Position numbers and translations under genes: made by a program. Of a DNA stretch of 64,000 nt, positions 11,701 to 23,798 are shown in pieces (positions within the stretch are counted from its first letter, which is position 1; each line of letters begins with the position of its first letter). Origin of the DNA: Apium graveolens (Eukaryota; Streptophyta; Magnoliopsida; Apiales; Apiaceae); NCBI RefSeq assembly GCF_009905375.1, contig NC_133650.1, forward strand, positions 66,715,669 through 66,779,668, read 5' to 3'. The notes beneath the pieces were generated by a model, which had not been told where the DNA came from, ran no database searches, and saw only the letters and a list, made by a program, of their open reading frames with translations.

Positions 11701-12719
11701 GAGAAGTGAAGGTAATGCAGTGGTTTTTCTAGTACTATATGTAGATGATATTTTACTCATTGGAAACAATGTTGAGATATTGTCATCAGTAAAGGCATGG
11801 TTGTTCAAACAATTTGAAATGAAGGACTTAGGTGAAGCGGCATACATCCTTGGGATCAAAGTTATAAGGGATCGCAAGAAAAGGATGTTGGCTTTATCTC
11901 AAGAGCCCTACATTGATGAAGTATTAGCTCGTTTTAACATGCAGAACTCCAAGAAAGGTTTTTTTACCTTTTAAGCATGGAGTTGCTCTATCTAAGAAGC
12001 AGTGTCCTTCGATACCTAAGGATATAGAGAGCATGAAAGTAGTTCCTTATGCTTCAGCATGTGGAAGCTTAATGTATGCTATGTTATGTACGAGGCCTGA
12101 CATCTGCTTTGCTGTAGGCATGGTTAGTAGATATCAGTCGAACCCAGGTCAGGAACATTGGAGTGCAATAAAAACTATACTCAAGTACCTGAGAAGGACT
12201 AAGGAGTATATGTTAATTTACAAGGCCTCAGATCTATTTCCTTTGGGATATACTGATTCAGATTTCCAATCAGATAGGGATAAGAGGAAATCAATCTCGG
12301 GATATGTTTTTACTTTGGGAGGTGGAGCCGTTATATGGAGGAGTGTAAAGAAGAAATGCATTGCAGACTCCACCATGGAGGCCGAGTACGTGGCGGCCTC
12401 TGAGGCTGCCAAGGAGGCTGTATGGTTCAGGAACTTCCTTTTGGACTTAGATGTGGTACCTAATTTGCCTAGGAGCTTGACGGTGTATTGTGATAACACT
12501 GGTGCTGTGGCAAATTCAAAGGAACCGCGAGACCACAAAGCAGCTAAACATATTGAACGTAAGTATCATCTCATACGAGGAATCGTAAAGCGAGGGGATA
12601 TAGTTGTGGCTCATATATCATCAGAAGACAACCGAGCAGATCCTTTCATAAAGAGCTTGCCAACCAAGGTTTTTGACAAGCATGTGGAAGCGATAGGAGT
12701 CAGATGGATGGACACATAG
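8729..12719 (+). pseudogene. copia gag-pol polyprotein with two stops and one frameshift
   Basis: One frame runs from the ATG at 8729 to about 11960. Gag (residues about 1-300) has a UBN2-type domain (LTGPNYIEWKRNL) and a zinc knuckle CFRCKQSGHWKQDC. A TAG at 9635 sits just before the protease motif VDTGATDH. The integrase shows HLRLGHIN, a C..C pair and FIDDYSRYGYVYL, and is cut by a TAA at 10499; it resumes with QQNGVAERRNQT. RT has QMIVKIAFLNGSLEE and YVDDILLIG. A run of seven T near 11960 shifts the frame; RNase H (GYTDSDFQSDRDKRKS, STMEAEYVAASEA, HIERKYHLIRG) continues from about 12033 to 12719. The few defects suggest recent inactivation. Upstream ATGs could shorten gag slightly (the one at 8778 fits the family start better). 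Confidence 0.95.
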
Positions 12720-12778
12720 ATATTTATGTAATAGTGGATTAAATAAACACTGATGTACACATAAAATATTTTAAGTAT

Positions 12779-12789
12779 AAGTGGGAGAT
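12779..12789 (+). other. copia polypurine tract
   Basis: AAGTGGGAGAT lies directly before the right LTR. This is the usual copia site for starting plus-strand DNA synthesis. Confidence 0.85.
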
Positions 12790-13885
12790 TGTTAGTGTAT
12801 ACTGAAAATATTTATTTGAAGTATGTACATTTATTTCTGGCCAGTTTATTTGAGAATCATTTGAATGTTTACATGTTGTCTAATATTATATATTGTGAAC
12901 AATCTAGTATCAAATGGGATACAGAATATTAGATTGTTAAATACGGTTATATAATATAATAAGGTTCACAGCACAGGTGGTGTTGGACAATCCACTGGTA
13001 TGGCTGTAGTATTATTTAGTTTAGTTTATATTGACTAATAAATAATGCTAGTATACTTTGTGTATATTGAACATGATCAAATTTAGAATTGTTCCCTTAA
13101 TACTGATTAAGGAGGAGAACTAAGATTCTATGTTATTATTAATGCTTAGGTTCTTAATCCGGAAATAGTAATTGACACGTGTATATTATTTACATGCTTT
13201 GATTTATATATGAAATAATTCTTCTGAATTATATCATTATATTTTGGGTGATGGAATTATATACATGGTGGATATTATTTATTGAAGGAATCCATGTCCT
13301 GATAATATTCGGGTTAATGATGTCCCCTTGAAAGCTCAAAAAGATTTAATTATGTGAAACCCTGCAGGTGGAATTTATTCTGGCATAATTAAATAAAGGT
13401 TGAGTGGATGATCAAGGATAAAAGATATTAATTAAATAAATTATCAGTAATTTATTTAATTAATGGACATATGATATTTTAAACATGGGGAATTTAATAA
13501 GCAAATAATATTGGAACCGAATTAATTAAATTACGGTATTAGGAAAGGTAGTGCAAATATTAATTCTTTAGTGGATTGAATTAATATTTAATTACATTGG
13601 GCTAGGCTCAAGATGTAATTAGAAGGCCCAACCTAATTATCCATGGTCCCTATTGTAGCCTATATATATTCTTATTCTCTTCTTGCTTGGAAATTGTGTG
13701 AAAACATATTGTAGCCATCAAGGAGCAAGAAGAGAGGATAACTTGAGAAGACGGAGGCCACACTTCGCTCAAGGGAATTTGGGAATACAATAGAAGAGCG
13801 TGGAATCAACCATTAACAAGGTAATCCTCTTTTCGTAATCTTTATCGTAAAACGTAGTAACACCCTAAGTCCGTGGTTCCCAACA
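12790..13885 (+). repeat. copia 3' LTR
   Basis: Same length and ends as the left LTR; scattered substitutions, for example GGCCAG for GGTCAG near 12840 and several between 12975 and 13200. The TATA box copy lies at about 13660-13670. Confidence 0.96.
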
Positions 13886-14406
13886 AAAGTACCAAATGGA
13901 CAAGTGAAGGTAGTTTTCTCCTGATCTTTTGGAGCGATAAAAATCTGATTGTAACCCGAATAGCCATCAAGAAGACGATAGTACTCATGACCAGCCAACC
14001 TGTCCAGCATCTGATCAATGAAGGCCAAAGGGAAGTGATCCTTCCTAGTGGCTTTGTTTAGCTTCCTATATTCCATGCAAACTCTCCACCACGTGACTGT
14101 CCTTGTAGGAATAAGCTCATTCTTCTCATTTGCTACCACAGTAATTCCACCTTTCTTCGGCACACATTGAACCGGGCTTACCCATGAACTGTCAGAGATA
14201 GGGTAGATAATCCCTGCATCTAGCCATTTAATAATTTCTTTCTTCACTACTTCCTTCATGATAGGATTAAGTCTTCTTTGCTGCTCGACCGTAGGTTTGC
14301 TACCTTCCTCTAGCAGAATTTTATGCATACAGTAAGAAGGGCTGATTCTCTTGTTATCTGCTATAGTCCATCCGATTGTTGACTTGAACTCTCTCAGAAT
14401 CCTCAA
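13886..14406 (-). pseudogene. Athila reverse transcriptase N-terminal half (copy 1)
   Basis: The minus frame carries GWTIADNKRISPSYCMHKI, the fingers block KWLDAGIIYPISDSSWVSPVQCVPKKGG and the palm start DGYSGYNQIFIAPKDQEKTTFTCPFGTF, all typical of Athila RT. It ends at the copia insertion at 13885; the catalytic DD motif continues left of 6266. A TAG at about 14415 separates it from the protease-side frame, where copy 2 has glutamate. Confidence 0.9.
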
Positions 14407-14415
14407 AAGTTTTTC

Positions 14416-15167
14416 CTAATCACTACCTGAAAGGTCAGATAAAATAATAACAGGCAGAGTAGATGCATCACCTAAAAATGCGTACCTCAAATGTTCAGGT
14501 AAAGGCTTATGCTCAAGAGTGGGAGCTTCCTCAATAGAAGGCTTGAGGCGCTTAGGTGCTTTGTTCAATTCCTCCATACCAGGAGATTCAAAAGGCATAT
14601 CGATTTTTCTTTTCCAGGGAGAAGCATTCAAATATTGCAATTGTTCTTCCCCTTCGTCATCTTCACTATCTGAATTCCTCAATAAGGCTTTTTCAAAGGC
14701 ATCAGACCTTAGCAATTGATCAAGTTCCGAGGTGACCACCGAATCGGCCAACTCCACTTTTAAGCACTCCTCATTATCAGTAGGGAATTTCATAGCATTG
14801 AACATATTAAAAGTGATATCCTGATCCAGAACTCGTATGGTGAGCTCCCCCTTCTGCACATCTATCAAGGTTCGGCCAGTTGCTAGGAAAGGTCTTCCCA
14901 AGATTATGGGAATCTTCTTATCCTCCTTGAAATCAAGAATTACGAAATCAGCAGAAAAATGAGTTTATCAACCTTGACCAAGACATCCTCCACAATACCT
15001 CGCGAATGTGTAATAGAACGGTCGGCCAACTATAAGGTCATATAAGTCGGTTTGGGATCGGGTAAGTCCAACTGCTTGAAAATTGACAAAGGCATCAAAT
15101 TGATGCTAGCTCCCAAGTCACATAAGCATCTGTCAAAAGACATTTTTCCAATAGTACATGGAATAGT
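14416..15167 (-). pseudogene. Athila protease and linker (copy 1)
   Basis: The retropepsin signature CDLGASINLMPL is readable at about 15090-15125 on the minus strand. A stop after KDPGS at 15168 precedes it and another follows at about 14940. The open block 14901-14416 begins MGRPFLATGRTLIDV, the conserved C-terminal protease segment, and runs into an acidic linker homologous to copy 2 at 50540-50890. Confidence 0.85.
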
Positions 15168-15796
15168 TTAGCTTCCTGGATCTTTAAGCTTTAGAGGTAA
15201 CTTCAATTGCAGCACAGCACTGCATTCCTCCATGAGAGCGACTGTTTCTAAATCATCGATCTTCACCTTCCGAGAGAGAATACCTTTCATGAACATTGTA
15301 TAACTAGGCATCTGCTCGAGAGCCTCGGCGAAAGGTACGTTGATATGAAGTTTCTTGAAAATCTCTAGAAACTTCTCAAATTGCTTTTCCAGCTTTTTCT
15401 TCTGCAGCCGCTTAGGAAAAGGCGGTGGAGGATAAATCTGCTTCTCCCTTATATTACCCTCAGGCGGAGTGTGCACAACAATAGTCTTCCTTGGTTCCAC
15501 TTCTTTTTCCTGCTGCACTACTTCTTTCTCAGCACCAACTTCTTCAGTCAACTCTTAAGTTTATTCGGGATTCGCAACCTTTCCAGACCTTAAAGTGATT
15601 GCCTTTACCTGCTCCTTAGCTTCCCTCTTTCCAAGCACTTCAGTGTCACTAGGTAGTGTACTAGGTTGACGATTTAGCAAGGCATTGGCAATTTGCCCAA
15701 TTTGATTTTCCAAGGTCTTGATAGAAACAACTTGACTCTTGAACAAAAGCTTCAACTCCTCTAATTCTAATTTTTCATTAGCTTATTGCAGCTGAA
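15168..15796 (-). pseudogene. Athila gag C-terminal part (copy 1), downstream of the CACTA insertion
   Basis: Two frames, 15755-15561 and 15551-15168, contain QVKAITLRSGK, PPPPFPKRLQKKKLEKQFEKFLEIF and IPFAEALEQMPSY-type blocks (here NVPFAEALEQMPSYTMFM) characteristic of the end of Athila gag. Stops at about 15784, 15561 and 15168 break it. Confidence 0.88.
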
Positions 15797-15812
15797 CACT
15801 ACGCCATAAGTG

Positions 15813-16265
15813 GGCTATTGTAATGTCTAAATGGTGTTACAATAGGCCCCAAAAGCGTTACAATATATCTATTGTAACACCAAGGGGCGTTACGTATACG
15901 AGCATTATAATAGACACCCTATTGTAACACTTTACTGATCTATTGTAACAGAGAAGAAAATGTTACAATAGGCACCTACTGTAACACTAACTGGCCCAAA
16001 TATAATACAAATTGAGTGATACAATAGCTTGATCAAGATTGCATAAGTGGGACCCACAAGAAGGGCCCATGTGGCCCCTCCTTGTGGGTCCAACTTAACC
16101 TATTGTAATACTAGGTTTTATCTATTATAACACCAATTTTTTTAGTTAGGCAACACTAGAATATGTGTACTGTAACAGTCTTTTTATCTATTGTAACACT
16201 AGTAACATTTATAATGTAACATTATATGTAAACAAATGTTACACTATAACAAGCAAATGTAACAG
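15813..16265. repeat. CACTA left subterminal repeat array
   Basis: The 12-mer CTATTGTAACAC and close variants occur more than ten times in both orientations between 15813 and 16265. In En/Spm elements such subterminal repeats bind the TNPA protein; the binding role here is inference from the family. Confidence 0.85.
16050..16091. repeat. inverted repeat (hairpin) in the CACTA subterminal region
   Basis: GGACCCACAAGAAGGGCCCAT is followed directly by its near-perfect inverse complement, giving a stem of about 20 bp with a few mismatches and almost no loop. It lies within the subterminal array. Confidence 0.85.
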
Positions 16266-16636
16266 CTATTCTAAACATTTTTGAAATATAAGGTTTGTTT
16301 TTAGAACAATCCATAATCAACAAAAACATCAAATCTGAGTACATAAGAGTCTCAGCTCTGCAAACCAAACAACTACATAACAGAACATTCTCTAAACCAT
16401 CTCCAACGACAACCAAAGTACTACAAATAGTCGCATCCCAACGCCAACGACAACCAAATACTACATAATTAATTCTAAATACCAAGGCAGGAGAGTCTCA
16501 TCTCGCCAACACCAACAAGTACGACATAACTACTACACAGTCAAGTTTATAAATATCAGGGCAGGAGAGAACAAAAGTAACCAAGTACATAATAAACATG
16601 AAACTTAATAACATATTTAACAAGTGGGCTTATTTA
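16266..16636. other. CACTA 3' flank of the TNPA-like gene
   Basis: AT-rich DNA between the subterminal repeats and the last exon. It probably holds the 3' untranslated region. I see no other coding signal. Confidence 0.4.
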
Positions 16637-19600
16637 AGAACTGGTGCCTGTTTGAGTGGCGGGAGTGATTGGAGTGCCATTGTCGTCTTGATCGCTTGAG
16701 ATGGTAGCGCAAAAGTCTCCAATATCACACTTCATACCAGGATTCGCCTCTTCTATTTTTTTCAGCATCCAAGCCATGTTCTCCTGGACTTTTTTATTTA
16801 CCTTGGCTTCCATTTCACTCTCCAGATTTCAAGATATCTTTGCGGTCAACTCATCAACAGCAGGTTCGGGAATAGATGGATTATTTTCTAAGGCAAGTAC
16901 CGTACCTTGCCTTCCCACCAACCAATATTGTCCATGTTTTCCACTAGGAAGCATCGCGCCGGCATCATTTCCTTCTTTCAGCATCTCATAAATGGAATCC
17001 TATAAGACAAATTTGTATAAATTTGTTAACGGACAAACTAAGTGTTTTTTATTTACAACTAAATATAGATGCAATTCTTCAATGAACTATATGAGAAATT
17101 TACTTAAATTTGTTACAGGTAAAACAAACTCAGGTTCATTATCTACAACTAAATTTACTTACCATTCTTTTCTGAATTGCGTCCCTGTTTGTCTTATACT
17201 TGCGCCCTTTTTTGTGCTTGCGACTTTTGAAATAAACTTTAGCTTGTGATGGGGAGCCCTGATTTGGGTCTTTGGTTTTCTGGCATGTACCAAAAATAAA
17301 ATGACAAATAAGGACTACATTATCATAAATGTGAAAGAAAAATAAAAACAATAATGATATATGGGCCAAGAAAATATCAATCTGATTAATAATAATCAGA
17401 GAAACTAATTTTAATATTAATCTGATTAATTATTAGTCTGATTAATAATCTGACGAATAATGAGACTATATTTGTTTTGCAATTATACCTAAATTGAACA
17501 ATTTCACTTTTATAATTAAAATAATGTCATACCAGTTTCTCTTTAACTTCAGCAAGAGTTTTACGACCAAGTGTGTGGGGGTCAGTATAAGAATTACGAC
17601 GGGCTGCATTTTTCTGTGTAAGTACCTGTTACAAATAAAAAAAATCAAATCTCATATCTCAACTAATATTGGTATTGGATGCCAAACAGATAAAGTTAAA
17701 ATTATTGACCTGAACTTCTTCTTCTGCCCAATACTTCAACAAAACCTTAAAATCTTCATGTGGAATTTCATGCGGCCTGTTTTGAATCCATTTCTCGTCA
17801 CTGTCATATTTTGTATAATGTGCCTTTTTGACACGTGACTTGTGCACTCTCCAAAGAGTATTAAGTGTCTTGTTTAAATACTTTTCCCTTTGTGCAGGAA
17901 TATCATACCTATCCTATAATATGCCAAACACAAACTTTGCATTATCTCAATGCACATGTACTAATAACACTGAAATTTCAGGCTAATTGGTAAAACTGAG
18001 AACCCCAGAGTATATTGCACCATATTCTTCTTTAATTCTTGTGGAACGACATGCCAGTTTACATGAGTAAGTGACACATGATCCTTGACTAGTATCCCAA
18101 GAAAATTACTCAACTCAGATCTAATCTTCCTATCTCCAATTGGCTGACCTCGTTTACTAAATTTAATGATTAGCTTCTCATTAGCACTCCTACCATGAAC
18201 TTTCAACATTTCGGTCCGTCCTCGAGGTTTTTTAGGACCTGGACACATATGAACAATATAATAGAAAATTGCAGGTCCTAGTTGCTATATTATTGTTAAT
18301 AATCTTACAAGAACATACTCAGGTGTCATGTTTATTACCTTTTTTAACAACTTCCTGGGCATTCTGTAAACTCGACTCACCAACATCCTCTATCATTGGA
18401 TCAGCTTCAAGATTCTGCATCTGACGTTCCCGCAGCGCTATATAAGCGACAGCTGATCCACTTTCAAAATTGCCACACTGTTTTAACAGTTTACTACAAG
18501 TTGGATTGATAAGTTTTCGAGCAGATGAACTCTTTGCTTCTGTGTTCGTAGTCGGGGCTGCAGTGGCTCAGGAACGAGTTTTGGGACCAGGTGGTAGTGT
18601 CTTTTTTTCCTTCACAGAATTAATTCTCTATATATATATGCAACAAATGGAATGAAGTAAAAATTTAAGCATAATAAGTCTAAATCAAAATAATGAGTAA
18701 ACGGATTATAAATAGAAGGAAGTAAAAATTTAAGCATAATGAAGTGAAAAATTAGACATTAGATGGATTATAATCAAAATACTCCCCTTCTTGATTATTA
18801 AGAACAATTATGGGAAAAAAACAAATTATATATAAGTACTTATGTCAACACTCACCACCTAGATGTGTTATTTCAAATAAATTGGTAAAATTTAATTAAG
18901 TGAATTAAGTATATATTAAGTAAATTATGACCGAGACCGAAACAAGAAGACTAAATGAAGTATTAAATTAAGTTTCATTTTACCAGAAATTGCAGTACAC
19001 ACTTAAATTAGTTAAGGCAGATGCGTATACCTTTGGAGAATCATCATTATCACTTTTCCTCTCGTTTTCCAAGACATATTCATCAGAAACCTCATTGTCT
19101 TTCTCCTTCCCCTTGACATTCTGCACTGTAGGTGGTGTTGGATTAGTCCCATATTTACCTAACCCAAGTTCATCAAACTTTGCCCTGTTTTCTTGCACAC
19201 GTTTCATTTTAAGTAGCTCATACTTATTAATACCTTGCGATGGCTGTTCCGATAACTACAACACATTGTAACAGTTAATACACAATTAATTATCCTTATT
19301 TTTTTATTTATACGTTACACCAAACTTGCATTCATGCTAGTTTAACTACATAGGGGCATAGGAAAATTAATTGCAAAATTAGTAAAAATGACTACCTTAA
19401 CAGCAATGTCATTCTTCCCTGTACTTTTGCCATTTATCTTGTCTCCCTGTAAATTCAACTTCCTTCTCGCTGTTCCTTTTGGACTAACAGTTCCTTCTTC
19501 AAGTTCTGGAGTCTCCGCAACTGGCATATTACACTTTCGTGGTGATAAAATCCTCTTGGGCAGCTCAGGTGACTTCTGCTTATTCTTCTTTCTTTGTTGT

Positions 19601-20115
19601 TCCTGTTGGAGCTGGTGTGAAGTCACAAATTTATGCTTCCCTTATTTCTTGGTTGACCCTGTGAAAGAAGATTGAACAGTCATGGTAAACATATGGCGCT
19701 AGTGAAGATTTATTTAAGTGTGTGTCGATATACATGCGGGATTAATATAATTACCTTGAATTAGGTTCTTCCTCGGTCGTATAATTACCCATGGTTGCAT
19801 CTGAACTAAAGGCTCCACTTCTTTGTCAATAACAGTGTCAACATACAAATGAAGTTCATAATCCATCTTAATTTCATTTACAAGGTCCAGCAATTCTTTA
19901 TCGCGTGTCAGCAATTTCCAACCATCAGCAGCTTTGGTGTATACCCCTTCAATTTTTGTCAACTTCATGTAATCTTTGACATATTCCATAAGCACGCTAT
20001 ATGAGAATTCTGAAGTATCCAGTCTATTACCAATAAAGCTTTTTCCACCGTGATAAGTAGTCTTTTTAAAAATTCCGTCATAGTGCAAATTTAAAGTCAC
20101 ACATTTTTCTTCCAT
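16637..20115 (-). pseudogene. TNPA-like CACTA gene (Transposase_24 type), about nine exons, broken
   Basis: Exons on the minus strand, with approximate limits: 20115-19755 (MEEKCVTLNLHYDGIF, PB1-like domain), 19658-19394, 19256-19032, 18630-18340, 18239-18003 (Transposase_24 core: GRTEMLKVHGRSANE, NFLGILVKD, WHVVPQELK), 17915-17710 (YDSDEKWIQNRPHEIP), 17624-17533, 17286-17163 and 17000-16637. The first boundary pair (donor at 19754, acceptor at 19659) keeps the frame. Nonsense codons interrupt the second exon (about 19640), the fourth (about 18570) and the last (about 16830). TNPA-like proteins bind subterminal repeats and assist the transposase; this copy cannot make the full protein. Confidence 0.8.
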
Positions 20116-20509
20116 CCTACATAAAATGGAAATAAGATTAGTAGTTAATATTTAAACAGCTACGAGCACATTTAAACAGATGCAAATTTAATAAAAAAAA
20201 AATAGAAATACATGAAAATGATATAAAAATTAGCACTCATATGCAATATTCATGCAAACAGATGCGAGCATATTTAAACAAATGCAGTATTTATAAATGA
20301 ACACTTTAAATATTGATGCAACATTAAAAAATAGAAATACAAGAAAATAATATAAAAACAGAGATACAAGAAAATAAAAACAGATGCGATCGATTCAAAT
20401 TTTAGCAGTTAATATTTAAACCATAAACTTGATATATTCGGAGTACAATAACCAAACTAAGAAATACATGAATTTGTCTTAAGGATTATGTCTTGAACTG
20501 AAACAAATA

Positions 20510-21480
20510 TTAAACATCTTGATTTTCCACTTCAGTTTGTGGAACAGGAATTTGTTCTTTAGGGACATCATCCCTAAACCAATTAAATTCACCATCTTGA
20601 TTAATAATATCATTCTGATGGTTATGGTCATTCTGATCTTCAGTTTGAGTTTGGTCATCGGCGACGTCGCACCAGTCCCTTGGTAACTTTTTAATAACAT
20701 AGTGCACCATATTTTCAGTCTGATCTTCGACATAAAAATTTTGTTGCACTTGTGAAGTCATCATGTAGGGATCTGATTTGCTGCACAACTTTTTAAAATT
20801 CACTTTGGTGAAACCAAATGAATCCTTCTCTTTTTGGTACCAATAACACTTGAAAAAAACCACTGGAAACGCTCCCCAATAGTCAACTTTAATAATATCT
20901 ACAACTGATCCATAGTAATTGACGGCCCCGACGATTAGGTTTTCATCTTTCGCACTCGCAAAGCTAGTGGTTTCAGCAGTCAAAAATACACCGATGTTTT
21001 GTGTAGTGCATTTCGAATCTCTGTTTTTTGTATGAAATCGAAATCCATTAACCACATAACCACTAAACCTCCTAGCTGTTCGGTTAGGACCCAGTGCAAG
21101 CATACGCAGATCAGTTGAAATATTGACCATTTTTTCCACCTCTTTCTTTAACCATTTCCAAAATACTTCGGAGTGTGTTTGTTCTCTTCTATATTTTTTT
21201 GAGTTGGCATCACCATCCACTAAAGTCCGATGGTTCCTATGAAAAATTATGTTGAAACACTTTAAGAAGAAAGACAAAGTTCAAAATTTATAGTTTTCAC
21301 TAAATGAAGTAGGGTCTAAAAACTTACTCGATCAATGTCTCACTTTCTTGATTGCCACAATTGAAAAGAATATAGGTATGGCACGCTTTCCACTCCAAAT
21401 CAAACAAAATATAGTTATTTGAACTGTCATCGAATCGCATTACATTAACATTTTTGACACTTTCATCGAACAATAAAAAA
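20510..21480 (-). pseudogene. TNPD C-terminal remnant with DUF4216 domain
   Basis: An exon from about 21480 to 21328 ends at a canonical GTAAGT donor and reads WKACHTYILFNC, the segment between DUF4218 and DUF4216 in CACTA transposases. It joins in frame to 21236-20510, which carries GVFLTAETTSFASAKDENL, VGAVNYYGSVVDIIKVDYWG, VVFFKCYW and FGFTKVNF, the hallmark blocks of DUF4216. The large catalytic Transposase_21 domain that should precede it is absent; only about 1 kb of AT-rich DNA lies between here and the terminus. The reading frame itself is open, so a short DUF4216 protein could still be made. Confidence 0.85.
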
Positions 21481-22319
21481 ATAACAAAATATACTAAATA
21501 TCAACTTAACAACAAATAAAAACATAAATCAAGTAAACATATAAATCAATTATGACAAGAAAAATAAACAATACACACATGCATGCGACTAAAGACCCAA
21601 GTGAATATCAAAACCCAAGTATAAGTACATACCTTACTGAAAGCTTTAACTCCCGACTCTAAATGAGGAAAAACCCCAATTGGAATGCCCTAATCGACTG
21701 AAAATTCACAATGAAATAAAACACATTAGTACGGGCAAGTAAATATGTTTAAATAGGAGCAATTTAACAATGAAGTATGTTAACAATTACCGGTTGATCG
21801 GAGCAAAAACAGAAAAGCCCCAATTTCAAGACCTGCAAAAAAATGAAGAAATTAATGCGGGCCTTTAAATTAGAGCAAAATAATGTGGGTATTCAAATAC
21901 CAGATCCAAGAGACTGCAATTTTTTCTTCAAGAGACAAAGAAATTTTGTAATTTGTAGGTAATTTGTAGTTTAGATCGAAGAAATTTCAGAGAGAGAGAG
22001 TGAGTGAGTGAGGGACGGTTGTGTTAGTTTTTTGTCTAATTCCCGACAATATGTAATTTGGGGGGAAAACTGCCGCTTCTTTTTTCACCTAAATATTTAG
22101 CAATTTTTAATTTTAATTTTTTTAAAAAACTTTTATTAATTAAATTATTATTTATTAAATAATGAACCACCAAAATTACTTTTTTATTTATTACAATAAA
22201 TTTCGTAATTTGTAGGTAATTTGAAGTTACATTCCCGATTAATTAATAATTCAGAATATAGTTTTACTACTACTTTTGTAGTAATATTTCCACTTTAAAA
22301 TATTTAAAAATTAAAAAGT
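21481..22319 (-). promoter_or_regulatory. probable CACTA promoter and 5' leader
   Basis: No coding blocks are visible. On the minus strand a CT-rich stretch (about 21990-22015) is followed downstream by short segments bounded by plausible splice signals, for example near 21840 and 21900, which look like untranslated leader exons. This is inference from composition only. Confidence 0.4.
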
Positions 22320-22499
22320 ACCTAATGTAGCACCAGGTGCTAGTGTTACATGCTGTGCAACACCAGCATTTCATTGTAATAGTAGATTTATAGCTATTAT
22401 AACACTACAAACGAGGTGTTAAAAAAGGCCAAAAATCTTTTAGCTAATGTAACGCTCCTTGTAACACTTGCATTACAGTAGCACACTTATGGTGTAGTG
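22320..22499. repeat. CACTA right subterminal repeats and terminal inverted repeat
   Basis: Variants of the TGTAACAC motif recur at about 22343, 22363, 22393, 22448 and 22460, ending in the inverted CACTA tip at 22499. Confidence 0.8.
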
Positions 22500-22502
22500 G
22501 AA

Positions 22503-23681
22503 GTTGCTGTCTCGGTGCATACTGTGGTTGCTAAAAACCAGGGGGTTGTACTGTTTAGCTGGGTAGTGCTGATACGGCTGTTGAACCTCATTCTGAGCAT
22601 TGCTCCAACTGAAATTATGATGATTGCAGTTGTTGGGATGATAGGTGGCTGGCACTGGTTGCTGCGATCGCTGGAAGTTGCTCACAAACTGAGCTGATTC
22701 ACTAGAAATTGTGCACTGATCAGTCTTGTGGGCACAAGCACAAAGCTTGCAGACACTAGCGATTTGATTAACTCCATAATTAGCCAAAGTGTCCACCTTC
22801 ATCGTCAAAGTCTTAAGTTGGGCAGCGATAGCAGTTGCTGCATCCAACTCCAGAATTTCTGCGACTTTTTACTGAGTCAGCCTCTGGGAAGGATTCTGGT
22901 ACTCATTAGCAGCCATCAATTTAATAAGTTCATAAGCTTCATCATAGCTCTTAGCCCACAAGGCTCCTCCTGATGCTGCATCAAGCATGGGACTAGAAGT
23001 AGCTACCAATCCATTGTAGAAGCAATTAATAATCATCCAATCAGGTATGCCATGGTGTGGGCACTTCCTTAGCGTCTCCTTATATCGATCCCAAGCCTCA
23101 CACAGAGATTCCCCTGTTTGCTGAGCAAACCGGGTAAGAGCATTTCTGATAGTAGCAGTCTTCGTTATGGGGAAGAATTTAGTGAGAAACTTTTGCGCAA
23201 GATCCTCCCAAGTGGTGATAGATCCTGCTGGTAGAGAGTGTAACCAGCACTTAGCCTTATCCCTTAAAGAGAATGGGAACAGACGTAGCTTAATAGCATC
23301 TTCAGTCACATCATTAAATTTGAAAGTGTCGCAGATCTCGATGAAATCCCTGATGTGCATGTTGGGGTCTTCACTAGGAGAACCCCCAAACTGAACTGAG
23401 TTATGTGTCATCTGAATCGTGCTTGACTTGATCTCAAAAGTGTTAGCCCTGATGGCCGGTCTGATGATACTTTACTGAATGTCATTAATCTTAGGCTGAG
23501 AATAGCCCATCAAAGCCTTCGGATTTTCTGGTTGATCTCCCATTCCTACTATAACTGGTTCTTCGACTTTCTCTTCTTCTTCTACCTTCTTTTCTTCCTC
23601 AAAATCTTCCTTCCGAACTACCACAACTTCTTCTTCGGCTTTATCCAGTGTTCTCTTACGAGTACGCGAACGCGTATGCAT
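22503..23681 (-). pseudogene. Athila gag N-terminal part (copy 1)
   Basis: The frame opens with MHTRSRTRKRTLDKAEEEV at 23681. The retrotransposon gag domain spans 23411-22869 (SEDPNMHIRDFIEICDTF, LFPFSLRDKAKCWLHSLP, FLTKFFPITKTATIRNAL). A cysteine motif CKLCACAHKTDQC lies near 22745. Stops at 23472 and 22869 break an otherwise single frame, and the CACTA element interrupts it at 22499. Gag would form the virus-like particle in an active copy. Confidence 0.92.
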
Positions 23682-23798
23682 ACACCCTCGCTAGAGTACC
23701 AAAAGTAAGACAAGGAAACAGATAAGTAACAATGTCTAAGTCAATGAACTTTAACGACCACTGATGGAAAGCACATAAACTATCAATTAACACTGCAG

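Larger units (their letters stand above)
6266..13885 (+). mobile_element. Ty1/copia retrotransposon, complete, with AAAGT target duplication
   Basis: Two LTRs of exactly 1096 bp (6266-7361 and 12790-13885) both run from TGTTAG to CCCAACA. The flanking bases are AAAGT at 6261-6265 and AAAGT at 13886-13890, a clean 5-bp duplication inside the Athila RT gene. A primer site follows the left LTR and a purine tract AAGTGGGAGAT precedes the right LTR. Domain order is gag, protease, integrase, RT, RNase H, which defines copia. I count roughly 20 differences between the LTRs by eye (about 98% identity), so it is younger than its Athila host. The finer lineage is not assigned. Confidence 0.97.
15797..22499 (-). 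mobile_element. CACTA (En/Spm) DNA transposon, non-autonomous
   Basis: The ends are CACTACGCCATAAGTGGGCT at 15797 and, on the minus strand, CACTACACCATAAGTGTGCT at 22499: imperfect terminal inverted repeats with the CACTA tip. The flanks are GAA at 15794-15796 and GAA at 22500-22502, the 3-bp duplication expected for this superfamily. Subterminal repeats flank two spliced gene remnants, both on the minus strand. I find no catalytic TNPD (Transposase_21) domain, so this copy would depend on another element for movement. Confidence 0.95.
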
